Assembly: GCF_013369485.1 (NCBI RefSeq)
Contig: NZ_JABWEB010000005.1
Span: forward strand, 345,928 to 409,927
Direction: 5' to 3'
Origin: Massilia sp. BJB1822
GTDB taxonomy: Bacteria; Pseudomonadota; Gammaproteobacteria; Burkholderiales; Burkholderiaceae_D
Length of the DNA stretch: 64,000 bases
Shown here in pieces: positions 46,886 through 56,521 of the stretch. Each line of letters opens with the position of its first letter. Positions within the stretch are counted from its first letter, which is position 1. The notes beneath the pieces were generated by a model. The model did not search any database. It was not told the DNA's origin and saw nothing but the letters and a program-made list of their open reading frames with translations. The translations under genes were made by a program, and so were the position numbers.

Positions 46886-48960
46886 CGCCTCCGCGTGCCG
46901 ATGGCGCAAGCGAGCAGCGCAGCGTCTGCCGGATGTGCCATGGCGGCTGCGGCGTCATTGTGCAGATGCATGATGGCGTCATCAGCGAGCTGAAGGGCGA
47001 TCCGAGCAGTCCCGCCAGCGAGGGCTTTTTCTGCGTCAAGGGCAAGGCTTCGCTGGAGCTGCTGCAGCATCCGGCGCGCCTGCGCGAGCCGCTGCTGCGC
47101 CGCGGCGAGCGGCACATTCCCATTTCTTGGGACGATGCGCTGGACCTGGCGGCGCAGCGCATCGGCGAGCAGATCGCGCGCCACGGGCCGGAAACGGTGG
47201 TGCTGAGCCAGGGCACGGACCGCAACTACCAGGAGTGGGTGTTCCGCTTTGCCAATACCCTGGGCACGCCGAATGTGCTTGGCCCCGGCCATGTGTGCTT
47301 CTATCCGCGCGTCATGGCGTCCATCCTCACCTGCGGCGGCTTCACCTTCTGCGACTACGACGGTGAGCCGGAACTGATCGTCATCTGGGGCAGCAACAAG
47401 CTGCAAACGCATTCCGATGGCCTGATCGGCATGAAGCTGGCCAAGGCCTTGCAGCGCGGCGCGCGCCTGGTGGTGATCGATCCCCGTGCCACCGAGTTGA
47501 GCAAGCGCGCCGAGCTCTGGCTGCAGATCCGGCCCGGCAGCGACGGTGCCCTGGCGCTCGGCATGCTGCACCTGCTGATCGAAGAGGGCTGGTACGACGC
47601 CGATTTCGTGCGCGAGCATACCGAGGGCTTCGACGAGCTGCGCGAGCATGTGCGCCACTACGATCCGCAGCGCGTGGCCGGGCTGACCGATTTGACGCCG
47701 GAGCAGGTGCGGGCGCTTGCCGGCGCCTATGGCCAGGCGCAGCGCGCCTGCATCGAGGCCGGCACCGGCCTGTCGCAGAACGAGAATGGCTTTGCCACGC
47801 TGCGCAGCATCTGCATGCTCAGCGCTTTGAGCGGCAACCTGGATGCGCCGGGCGGCGACGTGCTGTGGGATTTGCTGCCGGTGGACGGGCGGCGCAGCTT
47901 TCCGCTGGCCGAGCGCCTGAGTCCCGAGCAGCAGGGCAAGCGCCTGGGCGGGCGCGACTATCCGGTCCTGTCGATGTCGGGCTGGGCGCATCCGGACGCG
48001 GTGTGGGATGCGATGCTGGACAAGCAGCCCTACCCGGTCACGACCCTGCTCAACTTCGGCAGCAACCTGCCCATGGTGTATGCCGATGCGCAGCGCGTGC
48101 ACCGCGCCTTGAGTGGGCTGGATTTCCACATGAGCTGCGACCTGTTCATGACGCCGACCGCGCAGTTGGCCGACCTGGTGCTGCCGGTGGGCAGCTGGCT
48201 GGAGCGCGACCAGATCGTCGAGTTCAATGCCTACCTGGCGCCGCGCCGCAAGCTGGCCCAGGTGGGCCAGTGCCGCAGCGACGAGGAAATCATCCTGGGC
48301 CTGGCCCAGCGCCTCGGCCTGGGCGAGCATTTCTGGCCCGACCTGGGCGCGGCGCTGGACCACAAGCTGGCCGGCATCGGCCATACCTGGGCCAGTTTCC
48401 AGGGCCATGGACCGATCGCCATCCAGCCGAATTACCGCAAATACCGGAGCGGCGGTTTCCGCACCCGCAGCGGCAAGGTCAACCTGCTGCATGCCGGCCT
48501 GGCGAGGATGGGTTGCGACGCCTTGCCCCAGTACCAGCCGGGGCCGGATCTGCCGAGCGGGCATTTCCGCATGTCCAGCGCCCATTCCCGCCATTTCTAC
48601 AACTCGGAATACCGCCAGCTGGCCGGCCTGCGCAAGCGCGAGCCGCTGCCCCGGGTCCAGATCCACCCGCAAGCGGCGGCGGCCCTGGGAATCGCCGAGG
48701 GCGACTGGGTGCTGGTGCGCAGCGCGAACGGCAGCGCGCGCTTTGCCGCCCAGCTGTACGAGGGCATCACCCCTGACGTGGTGTATGTGGCGCCCTCGTG
48801 GTGGTATCCGGAAGAGCAGGGCGCCGCCAGCTGGCAGCGCTCGAACGCGAACATGCTGACCGGCCGCGCCAGCCGCGGCGGCGGGATGGGGAGTTCGAAT
48901 TTTCGCAACGTCGCAGTGCAACTTGAAAAGATCGAAAGGGATGATTCCAATGCTCAGTGA
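46882..48960 (+). CDS. Molybdopterin oxidoreductase, DMSO reductase family
   Basis: 692 residues from the ATG at 46882. An N-terminal [4Fe-4S] is ligated by C16, C19, C23 and C51 (CRMCHGGCG, FFCVKG). The bis-MGD body includes VIWGSNKLQTHSDG, VVIDPRAT and the C-terminal MGD domain (VQIHPQAAAALGIAEGDWV). GPGHVCFYPR offers C as a possible molybdenum ligand. There is no Tat signal, so it is cytoplasmic. Such enzymes are unusual in natural-product clusters; a reductive or hydration step is possible. No dedicated electron-transfer subunit follows, but the cluster ferredoxin could serve. Confidence 0.87.
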   Translation: MTPPRADGASEQRSVCRMCHGGCGVIVQMHDGVISELKGDPSSPASEGFFCVKGKASLELLQHPARLREPLLRRGERHIPISWDDALDLAAQRIGEQIARHGPETVVLSQGTDRNYQEWVFRFANTLGTPNVLGPGHVCFYPRVMASILTCGGFTFCDYDGEPELIVIWGSNKLQTHSDGLIGMKLAKALQRGARLVVIDPRATELSKRAELWLQIRPGSDGALALGMLHLLIEEGWYDADFVREHTEGFDELREHVRHYDPQRVAGLTDLTPEQVRALAGAYGQAQRACIEAGTGLSQNENGFATLRSICMLSALSGNLDAPGGDVLWDLLPVDGRRSFPLAERLSPEQQGKRLGGRDYPVLSMSGWAHPDAVWDAMLDKQPYPVTTLLNFGSNLPMVYADAQRVHRALSGLDFHMSCDLFMTPTAQLADLVLPVGSWLERDQIVEFNAYLAPRRKLAQVGQCRSDEEIILGLAQRLGLGEHFWPDLGAALDHKLAGIGHTWASFQGHGPIAIQPNYRKYRSGGFRTRSGKVNLLHAGLARMGCDALPQYQPGPDLPSGHFRMSSAHSRHFYNSEYRQLAGLRKREPLPRVQIHPQAAAALGIAEGDWVLVRSANGSARFAAQLYEGITPDVVYVAPSWWYPEEQGAASWQRSNANMLTGRASRGGGMGSSNFRNVAVQLEKIERDDSNAQ

Positions 48961-50950
48961 ACGTGTTCCAGAAACCGACAATGGCTTGCAGGGCGCGTAT
49001 ATCGCGACCGAATACGACGAAATGCAGCGCCATATCCGCGACAGCGGCTGGCTGGGCGAGAAGATCGATCTCTTGCTCGAGTGCGAAGTGCGGGCCGGTA
49101 GCGCGCTCGAGATCGGGCCGGGGCCGGGCTACTTCGGCCTGGAGTGGCTGAAGACGGTGGACGACCCGGAAGCGCGCCTGACCGCGCTCGACATCTCGGA
49201 CGGCATGCTGGACGTGGCGCGCCGCAATGCGGCGGCCTACGGCTTGACGGCGCGCAGCGAATACGTGCTGGGCGACTGCCAGCGCATGCCTTTCCCCGAC
49301 AATCACTTCGACGTGCTGTTCACCCACAGTTCCCTGCACGAATGGGTCGATCCCGTCGCCGTGCTGCGCGAAGTCCACCGCGTGCTCAAGCCGGGCGGAC
49401 GCTACTGCGTCATCGATCTGCGGCGCGACCTGAGCAAGGAAGCGATCGCCTTCATGCGCGGCAATATCAACATCGCCATGCGCAAGGGCTTCGCCAATTC
49501 GGTGAAAGCAGCCTACACCTCGGCCGAGCTGCGCCGCCTGCTGGAATCCACGCCCCTGAGCGGCGCGACCGTCCAGGATATCGAACTGGGCCTGTTCATC
49601 ACCGGCGTCAAGCAGGCTGGCCCGCCGTCCGCTGAAGCGGCATCCGATCTCTACCAGGGCGCCCACACGCCCGAGCAATTGCTGGCGGCCCTGCTCGCGC
49701 CGCGGGCGCCGGCCGAGCGGCTGGACCAGTTGAATGCGGCGCTCAAGCATGCGGCGGCGGCCAGTCCCTTCTACCGGCGCTGGTACACCGTGCGTCCGCT
49801 GGCGTCGCTGGACGAGTTGGCAACGCTGGGCTTCACCAGCAAGGAAGACTTGCGCACCGAGTATCCGTACGGCCTGCTGGCCGTCGCCCCCGAGCGCCTG
49901 ACGCGCTATGCCGAAAGCACAGGGACCACGGGCGGTGTCAATGCCGGCTTCGTGACGGCGCGCGACTGGAGCACCAACCAGTTCTGCGTCGCCCTGGCCT
50001 GGGCCGAGCTGCTCGGGCGGCACGACATCATGGCCGTCGCCGTGCCTTACGAACTGTCCTATGTGGGGGCGGACATCGACCGCGTGGCCGAGCTGCTCGG
50101 CGCCAGCGTGCTGGCAGTGGGCACCAACAACCGCTTATGTCCCTGGACCCGCCTGCTGGCGCTGCTGCGCTCGCACCAGGTCACGACCCTGGTTTGCGCG
50201 CCGATCCGCGCCTTGCGGCTGGCGGCGCTGGCGGCCGAGCAGGGCATCGACCTGCGGCGCGACCTGGCCGTGCGCCGCATCGTCTGCGTCGGCGAAGCAC
50301 TGTCGCCGGCGCGCAAAGCCTATATCGAAGGCTTGTGGGGTGCCAGCGTCTACAACCACTACGGCATGACCGAGGCGATGGCGGTGGCCCTGCCTTGCCG
50401 CCAGGGCCAGCTGCACCTGGCCGAACAGCGTTTCGTGTTCGAGGTCATCAACCCGGACAGCGGCGCCGTACTGCCGCCCGGCGCAACCGGCGAACTGGTG
50501 CTGACCACGCTGGCGCAGGAAGCCATGCCCCTGGTGCGCTACCGCACCGGCGACCTGGTGCGGATCGATGCCAGCCCTTGCGCCTGCGGCAGCGCGCATG
50601 CCCGGCTGGTGCATCTGGGCCGGGTGCAGGACCGGGTCGGCGCCGCCGGCCAGCGTTTCCACATCGGCGAACTGGACGAGATCCTGCTGGCCGAGCCGGG
50701 CATCGAACCGATCTATTCGGTGCAGGGCGACGACCAGCATGTCGCCATCCACCTGATCGCGGCCGAGGGTGCGGATTGGCACGCAACGCGCGCCCGCCTG
50801 ACGGCCGCGCTGGAAGCCTATTGCCGGCTGCCGGTGGAACTGGTGCCGAGCGACCGCGCGGCCTGGTTCGCGCGCATCGACAACCACTCCAAGCCGGGCA
50901 CGGCGCCGCCGCCCGCATCCCCGCTATCAACCAAGGAGACTACCCAATGA
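48950..50950 (+). CDS. Fusion of methyltransferase and PaaK-like ligase
   Basis: 666 residues from the ATG at 48950 (AAAGGG 9 bases upstream), overlapping the previous stop by 11 bases. Residues about 30-210 are a SAM methyltransferase (ALEIGPGPGYFG, THSSLHEWVDPV, VLKPGGRYCVID). Residues about 230-650 are a PaaK-like adenylating ligase (AESTGTTGGVNAG, HYGMTEAMAV, RYRTGDLVRI, CACGSAHARLVHLGR). It may activate and methylate the same aromatic unit. The ligase half is similar in layout to the enzyme at 35713. Confidence 0.85.
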   Translation: MLSERVPETDNGLQGAYIATEYDEMQRHIRDSGWLGEKIDLLLECEVRAGSALEIGPGPGYFGLEWLKTVDDPEARLTALDISDGMLDVARRNAAAYGLTARSEYVLGDCQRMPFPDNHFDVLFTHSSLHEWVDPVAVLREVHRVLKPGGRYCVIDLRRDLSKEAIAFMRGNINIAMRKGFANSVKAAYTSAELRRLLESTPLSGATVQDIELGLFITGVKQAGPPSAEAASDLYQGAHTPEQLLAALLAPRAPAERLDQLNAALKHAAAASPFYRRWYTVRPLASLDELATLGFTSKEDLRTEYPYGLLAVAPERLTRYAESTGTTGGVNAGFVTARDWSTNQFCVALAWAELLGRHDIMAVAVPYELSYVGADIDRVAELLGASVLAVGTNNRLCPWTRLLALLRSHQVTTLVCAPIRALRLAALAAEQGIDLRRDLAVRRIVCVGEALSPARKAYIEGLWGASVYNHYGMTEAMAVALPCRQGQLHLAEQRFVFEVINPDSGAVLPPGATGELVLTTLAQEAMPLVRYRTGDLVRIDASPCACGSAHARLVHLGRVQDRVGAAGQRFHIGELDEILLAEPGIEPIYSVQGDDQHVAIHLIAAEGADWHATRARLTAALEAYCRLPVELVPSDRAAWFARIDNHSKPGTAPPPASPLSTKETTQ

Positions 50951-51873
50951 AGACCGCCCTCGTACAAAGCGTCTGGCAAGCCGATCCGCGCGACAATCTG
51001 CCGCATGTGCTGCAGATGATCGACCAGGCTTGCCGCGAGCGCCGCCCGGATATCGTTTGCCTGCCCGAGTTCTTCCTGGGCCCGGCCTGGTATATGCCGG
51101 GCCAGGGCCACCTGCGCGGCGTCACCGACACCACGCTGGACAGCCCCGTCTTCGAGCAGTTGGCGGCCATGGCGCGCCGGCACCGGGTGTATATGGTGTG
51201 CGGCTCGGTGGTCGAGCAGATGGCCGACGGGCGTTACTGCAATACCTCGGTCCTGCTCGACCGCGACGGCGTGGCCATCGGCCAGGCCAACAAGATCCAT
51301 CCCTTCGCCAACGAAGCCGTGTCCTGCGTGGCGGGCGACGAGATGAGCGTGCACGAGACCGAATTCGGCCCGATCGGCATCGCCGTCTGTTCCGACTTCT
51401 GGATACCGGAAACCATCCGCATCCTGGCGCTGAAGGGCGCCACCACCATTTTCCTGCCGGGCGGTTCGCTGCGCCAGAACCTGGCCGCGATGATCAATGC
51501 CTTCCGCTCCACCGCCTACCTGAGCGCCGTGAATATGGTGTATTGCGGCCCCGTCGGCAAGATCACCGGGGTGCGCGGCAATACCTCGATCACGGTGGAA
51601 TTCGCCGGCACCAGCCTGATCGCCACCCCGCAAGGCTTGCTGGCCCAGGCGCCGCCGGACGCCGCCGCCGTGCTGGAGGCGACGTTGTCGAACGAAGCGA
51701 TCCTTGAGTTGCGCGCGGCGAATGCGGCCGACGACACCTGGAAGGGATTGGGCCTGCGCCAGCCCCAGTCCTATGGCGCGCTGACCGAGGATTACGTCGG
51801 CCTGAACCGCGACCTGGCCGCGGAAATCAGCCTGCGCATGCGCCAGACCACCCCGAGCGCGAATGCGCACTGA
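50947..51873 (+). CDS. Nitrilase-superfamily amidohydrolase with intact triad
   Basis: 308 residues on the ATGA overlap. The only cluster nitrilase with the full triad: E41 (VCLPEFF), K116 (QANKIHPF) and C148 (IAVCSDFWIPE). The fold is complete (TALVQSVWQ start). It could hydrolyse an amide, nitrile or N-carbamoyl bond, or run in reverse to transfer an acyl group. The three degenerate paralogues in the same cluster suggest a mixed oligomer, as nitrilase-fold enzymes form multimers. Substrate unknown. Confidence 0.88.
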   Translation: MKTALVQSVWQADPRDNLPHVLQMIDQACRERRPDIVCLPEFFLGPAWYMPGQGHLRGVTDTTLDSPVFEQLAAMARRHRVYMVCGSVVEQMADGRYCNTSVLLDRDGVAIGQANKIHPFANEAVSCVAGDEMSVHETEFGPIGIAVCSDFWIPETIRILALKGATTIFLPGGSLRQNLAAMINAFRSTAYLSAVNMVYCGPVGKITGVRGNTSITVEFAGTSLIATPQGLLAQAPPDAAAVLEATLSNEAILELRAANAADDTWKGLGLRQPQSYGALTEDYVGLNRDLAAEISLRMRQTTPSANAH

Positions 51874-51894
51874 ACCGTTTAGGAGAAGCAAAGC

Positions 51895-52680
51895 ATGAAA
51901 ATTTCCATCATCGCCGGCAGCCTCCATACCAACGCTGAGCAGGCCTGGCAGCATATGCGGCAAGCGGTGCTCGCCAGCCCCGCGGCCGATTTCATCGTCC
52001 TGCCGGCCCGTTTCCTGGGCGAGGCTGAGAGCAGCGATGCCGCCCTGCTGGCCCGGGTGCAAGAGGGACTGGCCGAACTGGCGCGCGAAAAGCGCTGCTA
52101 CATCGTGGGCGGCTCGCTGCTCGCGGCCGACGGAACGCAGGAAGTCACCTGGCTGTTCGACCGCCACGGCGCGCTGGCGCATACCCAGCGCATCCCCCTG
52201 GACCCGCAGCAGCGGCGCGCCGACCAAGCCTTCCCCGTCATTGAGACGGATTGCGGCCGTATCGGCATCCTCAACGGCGACGATATCTGGGTGCTGGAAT
52301 CATCGCGCATCCTCAGCCTGCAAGGAGCGGAAGTGCTGTTCGTGCCGAGCCGCCTGTCGAGTCGGAACGTCGAATCGAAGATCGCTTCGCTGTGGGGGCT
52401 GTCCACCTTGAGCTGCGTCGCCATCGTGTTCGCGGGCGGCCCGCACGCCGACGGCCAGGCCCATGCCTCGGTGATCCTGCCCAGCGGCGTGCTGGCCGCC
52501 TCGGAGCAGGCCGATGGCGCGCCGCTGCTGGCCGAGATTGCGCCCGGACAGATGGCCAAGCTGCGCGATGCCGACCTGACCTTCGCCAATACCCTCTGGT
52601 TCGGCCTGTGGTCGCGCCGCAAGCAGTTGTACGGCCCGCTGCTGCAGGCTGCGGCGCCGGCGGAGCGTGCCCATGCGTAA
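51895..52680 (+). CDS. Truncated-like nitrilase-fold protein without triad
   Basis: 261 residues, the shortest of the four nitrilase-fold proteins. AGGAG lies 9 bases before the ATG. The triad is fully lost: A38 replaces Glu (IVLPARF), R99 replaces Lys (HTQRIPLD) and G128 replaces Cys (GILNGDD). The fold is recognisable by its strand order and by comparison with the neighbour at 50947. It directly follows the active paralogue and may be its regulatory or structural subunit. It overlaps the decarboxylase gene by 8 bases. Confidence 0.75.
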   Translation: MKISIIAGSLHTNAEQAWQHMRQAVLASPAADFIVLPARFLGEAESSDAALLARVQEGLAELAREKRCYIVGGSLLAADGTQEVTWLFDRHGALAHTQRIPLDPQQRRADQAFPVIETDCGRIGILNGDDIWVLESSRILSLQGAEVLFVPSRLSSRNVESKIASLWGLSTLSCVAIVFAGGPHADGQAHASVILPSGVLAASEQADGAPLLAEIAPGQMAKLRDADLTFANTLWFGLWSRRKQLYGPLLQAAAPAERAHA

Positions 52681-53827
52681 GCACGGCCGCGCGCAAGACG
52701 AGGTGCTGGCCGAGCTGGCCCAGCTGCGCGAACGCGACGTGCCGTGGAAGCGGGTGCTGAATTCCATTTGCACCGTGCCGCACGAGGCCGCGCTGCTGGC
52801 GGGCCAGGCCGCGCTGGACAGCAATCTGGGCGATCTGCGCATCTTCCGCGGCTGCCGCGCGGCCGAACAGAAGGCGCTGGCCCTGATGGGGGACTTGCTC
52901 GGCAAGCCCGATTGCGCGGGCAGCCTGGTGTCGGGCGGCACCGAGGCCAATCTGCTGGCCATGTATGTGGCGCGCAAGCGCCGGCCCGATATCGCGCAGC
53001 CCGAAATCGTGGCCGGCGAAACCGTGCACTACTCGCTGGGCAAGGTGTGCGATCTGCTCGGCATCCGCCTGCGCACGGTAGCCCTCGATGCGCGCTTCCG
53101 CATGCGCCCGGACGCCGCGCGCGAGGCCATCAACGGCAACACCATCGCCCTGATCGGCACGGCCGGCAGCAGCGAGTTCGGCGCGGTCGATCCGATCGGG
53201 GAATTGGCCGCCATCGCCCAGCAGCACGAGCTGTATTTTCACGTCGACGCGGCGACCGGCGGCTTCATCATTCCTTTCGCGCGGGCGCTTGGGCATGACT
53301 TGCCGCAGTTCGACTTCAGCGTGCCGGGCGTGTGTTCGATCGCCATGGACCCGCACAAATACGGGCTGTCCATCATTCCGGCCGGCGCGGTCTTCTTCCG
53401 CACCCAGGAATTGCGCGACAGCATACAGCTCGAATCCTTCTTCAATGCCACCCCGACCCACCACAGCCTGATCGGAACCCGCAGCGGCGCGGCGGCGGCG
53501 GCCACCTATGCGGTGCTGGAAACCCTGGGCTTCGACGGCTATACAGAGATCACGCGCCGGAACTACCGGGTGATGGACTATCTGGTGGAACGCCTGGAGG
53601 GGCAGGGCTACCGGCTGGTCGCACCGCCCCAGCTGAATATCGTCAACGTCGATTTGCCGGACGCCGTCAACGTCATGCGCGCGCTGGAGGAATGCGGCTG
53701 GATCATCTCGGTGTCGAAGCGCTTCCGCCATTGCCTGCGCCTGGTGGTCACCCACCATGTGGACGAGGCGATGGTGGACGCCTTCGTCGAACGCTTGCTC
53801 GCCATTGCCGCACCGCCGGCGTATTAG
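52673..53827 (+). CDS. PLP-dependent group II decarboxylase, MfnA-like
   Basis: 384 residues from the ATG at 52673 (GGCGGAG 7 bases upstream). Marks are GSLVSGGTEANLLAMYVAR, FHVDAATGGFIIPF and the Schiff-base lysine in MDPHKYG. Length and order resemble MfnA, the archaeal-type tyrosine/aspartate decarboxylase. An aromatic amine such as tyramine or dopamine, or beta-alanine, would be a plausible product. Which amino acid it takes cannot be decided from these motifs. Confidence 0.87.
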   Translation: MRKHGRAQDEVLAELAQLRERDVPWKRVLNSICTVPHEAALLAGQAALDSNLGDLRIFRGCRAAEQKALALMGDLLGKPDCAGSLVSGGTEANLLAMYVARKRRPDIAQPEIVAGETVHYSLGKVCDLLGIRLRTVALDARFRMRPDAAREAINGNTIALIGTAGSSEFGAVDPIGELAAIAQQHELYFHVDAATGGFIIPFARALGHDLPQFDFSVPGVCSIAMDPHKYGLSIIPAGAVFFRTQELRDSIQLESFFNATPTHHSLIGTRSGAAAAATYAVLETLGFDGYTEITRRNYRVMDYLVERLEGQGYRLVAPPQLNIVNVDLPDAVNVMRALEECGWIISVSKRFRHCLRLVVTHHVDEAMVDAFVERLLAIAAPPAY

Positions 53828-53871
53828 AACGCGGATAACAACAATATCGGACATCGACTGGAGGAGAGACC

Positions 53872-54645
53872 ATGGAAGGGGTTCTGGGCTTACTGTTTCC
53901 GCTGACCTATATCGTGTTCCTGATCCTGGAGCGGCTGTTTCCGGCGCGCGCGCTGGCGGCGGTGCCGTACTGGCGCGTGAAGGGCTTTTGCTTCTTCCTG
54001 CTGGGCGGCGCCATCGTCAATACCTTGCCGCTGCTGTGGCGCGACTGGGTCAATGCGCACCGCTTGATCGATCTGGACAGCTGGGGCATCGCGGGCGGTG
54101 CCGCCGCCGCTATCGTGTTCAGCAATCTGCTGGACTGGTGCCGCCACCGCCTGCAGCACGCGCTGCCGGTGCTGTGGCGCTTCCACCAGATGCACCACAG
54201 CGCGGAGCGGCTGGAAGTGGCAACGGCCTTCTACTTCCACCCCATCGACACCATCGGCTACACCCTGGTGTCGACCTTCCTGGCGGCCTATGTGGTCGGG
54301 GTGAATGTGGAGGCGGCCATCCTGAGCGGCTACTTCCTGTTTGCCTCGACCATTTTCACCCATGCCAATATCCGGTCGCCGCACTGGCTCGGCTACTTGA
54401 TCTCGCGTCCGGAGGCCCACGCCGTCCACCATCAGACCGGTGTGCACCGCTACAACTACAGCAGCCTGCCGCTGTGGGACATGCTGTTCGGTACTTTCCG
54501 CAATCCGCGCGAATGGAACCATAGCTCCGGGTTCTGGCTCGGCGCATCGAGCCGGCTCGGCGATCTCCTGCTGGGCAAGAATGTCACCAGCCGTCCGGCG
54601 TCCCACAACGAGCCGGCGGCCGAGTTGCTGCGCCAGGCCGATTGA
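53872..54645 (+). CDS. Sterol desaturase/fatty acid hydroxylase family membrane protein
   Basis: 257 residues with about four transmembrane helices and the diiron histidine boxes HRLQH, HQMHHS and HAVHHQ, in the expected order. Strong GAGGAG lies six bases before the ATG. Family members hydroxylate or desaturate lipids or cleave ether lipids at the membrane. In this setting it may oxidise a lipid-like or hydrophobic intermediate; this is not provable from sequence. Spaced 44 bases from the decarboxylase gene. Confidence 0.85.
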   Translation: MEGVLGLLFPLTYIVFLILERLFPARALAAVPYWRVKGFCFFLLGGAIVNTLPLLWRDWVNAHRLIDLDSWGIAGGAAAAIVFSNLLDWCRHRLQHALPVLWRFHQMHHSAERLEVATAFYFHPIDTIGYTLVSTFLAAYVVGVNVEAAILSGYFLFASTIFTHANIRSPHWLGYLISRPEAHAVHHQTGVHRYNYSSLPLWDMLFGTFRNPREWNHSSGFWLGASSRLGDLLLGKNVTSRPASHNEPAAELLRQAD

Positions 54646-54708
54646 AGCGCCGCCAGGCGCAGCGCAAGCAGTTCGCAGCAGTCCCTTCATCTACTTAAGA
54701 AAGAGCCC

Positions 54709-55944
54709 ATGGCAAACGACTATCTCTTTTCTTCCGAATCCGTGTCGGAAGGACATCCGGACAAAGTGGCCGACCAGATTTCCGATGCGATTCTCGATGC
54801 GATCCTGGCACAGGATCCGAAGGCGCGGGTGGCGGCGGAAACGCTATGCAATACCGGCCTGGTGGTGCTGGCCGGCGAAATCACCACCCACGCCAGCGTC
54901 GACTATATCCAGGTGGCGCGCCAGACGCTGCAGCGGATCGGCTATGACAATACCGAGTTCGGCATCGATTACCGGGGCTGCGCCGTGATGGTGTGCTATG
55001 ACAAGCAGTCCCCCGATATCGCCCAGGGCGTGGATGAGGGCGCCGGCCTCGACCTCGACCAGGGCGCCGGCGACCAGGGCCTGATGTTCGGCTACGCCTG
55101 CGACGAAACGCCGGCACTGATGCCGGCGGCGATCCACTACGCGCACCGGCTGGTCGAGCGCCAGTCCCAATTGCGCCGCGACGGCACGCTGCCGTGGCTG
55201 CGTCCCGACGCCAAGTCCCAGGTGACTTTGCGCTATGAGAACGGGCGGCCGGTCGGCGTCGACACGGTTGTGCTGTCGACCCAGCACGCGCCCGATATTT
55301 CGCATGCCAATATCGAGGAAGCGGTCATTGAAGAGATCATCAAGCGCGTGTTGCCGCGCGCGTGGCTGGCCGGAACGCGCTACCTGGTCAATCCGACCGG
55401 GCGCTTCGTGATCGGCGGACCGCAGGGCGATTGCGGCCTGACCGGGCGCAAGATCATCGTCGACACCTATGGCGGCGCCAGCCCGCATGGCGGCGGGGCG
55501 TTTTCCGGCAAGGACCCGTCCAAGGTGGACCGCTCGGCCGCCTACGCCGCGCGCTACGTCGCCAAGAACATCGTCGCCGCCGGTCTGGCGCGTCAGTGCC
55601 AGATCCAGATCAGCTATGCCATCGGGATTGCCAAGCCGATCAATATCACCGTGTACACGGAAGGCACGGGCGTGATCCCGGACCGGCAGATTGTCGACCT
55701 GGTGCGGGAAAACTTCGACCTGCGGCCCAAGGGCATCGTCAAGATGCTCGACCTGCTGCGCCCGATCTACACGAAGACGGCTGCCTACGGCCATTTCGGA
55801 CGCAGCGAGGACGAGTTCAGTTGGGAGCGCACCGACAAGGCGGCGGCGCTGCGGGAGCAGGCCGGGCTGGCCCCGCTGCCGGCGGGCGTGGACGCGCCGC
55901 GTTCCGCGCGCGAGGCCGAAGCCGCCTGCGCCGTCGAGAAGTAG
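54709..55944 (+). CDS. metK: S-adenosylmethionine synthetase (cluster copy)
   Basis: 411 residues. It makes SAM from methionine and ATP. Signature blocks are intact: [30 protein letters not shown] and [21 protein letters not shown]-terminal Ala/Glu tail of about 20 residues is extra. As the last gene of a cluster with four or more SAM-using enzymes, it probably boosts SAM supply. A housekeeping metK is expected elsewhere; only a genome search can show whether this is a second copy. Confidence 0.93.
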   Translation: MANDYLFSSESVSEGHPDKVADQISDAILDAILAQDPKARVAAETLCNTGLVVLAGEITTHASVDYIQVARQTLQRIGYDNTEFGIDYRGCAVMVCYDKQSPDIAQGVDEGAGLDLDQGAGDQGLMFGYACDETPALMPAAIHYAHRLVERQSQLRRDGTLPWLRPDAKSQVTLRYENGRPVGVDTVVLSTQHAPDISHANIEEAVIEEIIKRVLPRAWLAGTRYLVNPTGRFVIGGPQGDCGLTGRKIIVDTYGGASPHGGGAFSGKDPSKVDRSAAYAARYVAKNIVAAGLARQCQIQISYAIGIAKPINITVYTEGTGVIPDRQIVDLVRENFDLRPKGIVKMLDLLRPIYTKTAAYGHFGRSEDEFSWERTDKAAALREQAGLAPLPAGVDAPRSAREAEAACAVEK

Positions 55945-55977
55945 CGCGGGCCGGGCAGCGCTTGTCCCGGGCCGGAC

Positions 55978-56502
55978 TCAGATCGGGAAGATCAGGCAGG
56001 TGGTGGTGGCGTGGGCGTAGAGCTTGCCGTTAGCGTCGGTGATGCGGCCTTCGGCGATGCCGACCTGGCCGCCGACGCTGATGACGCGCCCTTCGGCGCG
56101 GATCGGGCCAGTCTTGTCGCTCAGGGCGCGGATGAAGTTTACCTTCAGTTCCAGCGTGGTATAGCCTTTGCCGGGCGGCAGGCAGCTGTGCACGGCGCAG
56201 CCGACCGCCGTGTCGAGCAGGGTGGCCGCATAGCCGCCATGCACGCTGCCGCTGGGATTGAAGTGCTGGGCGCCGGGCCGGCCCTGGAACAGGGTGCGGC
56301 CTTCGCTGACGGCGATCGGGGTCATGCCCAGCAGTTCCAGCATCGGTGCGGGTGGCAGATCGCCGTTGCCTATCCCTTGAAGAAATGCCAGGCCGCTGCT
56401 GCCGCGCAGCTTCTCGATTCCCGCCACGCCCGGTTCGGCCAGGCGCGCGCGCATCGCCGCCTCGTCGCTCAGCCAGTTTGCCGCCGTCTCTTGTGCTTCC
56501 AT
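55978..56502 (-). CDS. PaaI-family hotdog thioesterase
   Basis: 174 residues from the ATG at 56502, with GGAGG eight bases upstream; a TTG five codons earlier overlaps that ribosome site. The hotdog core shows FNPSGSVHGGYAATLLDTAVG with the catalytic-region HGG, then TLELKVNFIRAL and VGIAEGRITDANG. It hydrolyses acyl-CoA thioesters, often aryl or phenylacetyl-CoA. Divergent from the MarR gene and so a likely target of it. It lies just outside the cluster on the other strand. Confidence 0.85.
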   Translation of the reverse strand: MEAQETAANWLSDEAAMRARLAEPGVAGIEKLRGSSGLAFLQGIGNGDLPPAPMLELLGMTPIAVSEGRTLFQGRPGAQHFNPSGSVHGGYAATLLDTAVGCAVHSCLPPGKGYTTLELKVNFIRALSDKTGPIRAEGRVISVGGQVGIAEGRITDANGKLYAHATTTCLIFPI

Positions 56503-56521
56503 GCTGTCGTCCTCCAAAAAT

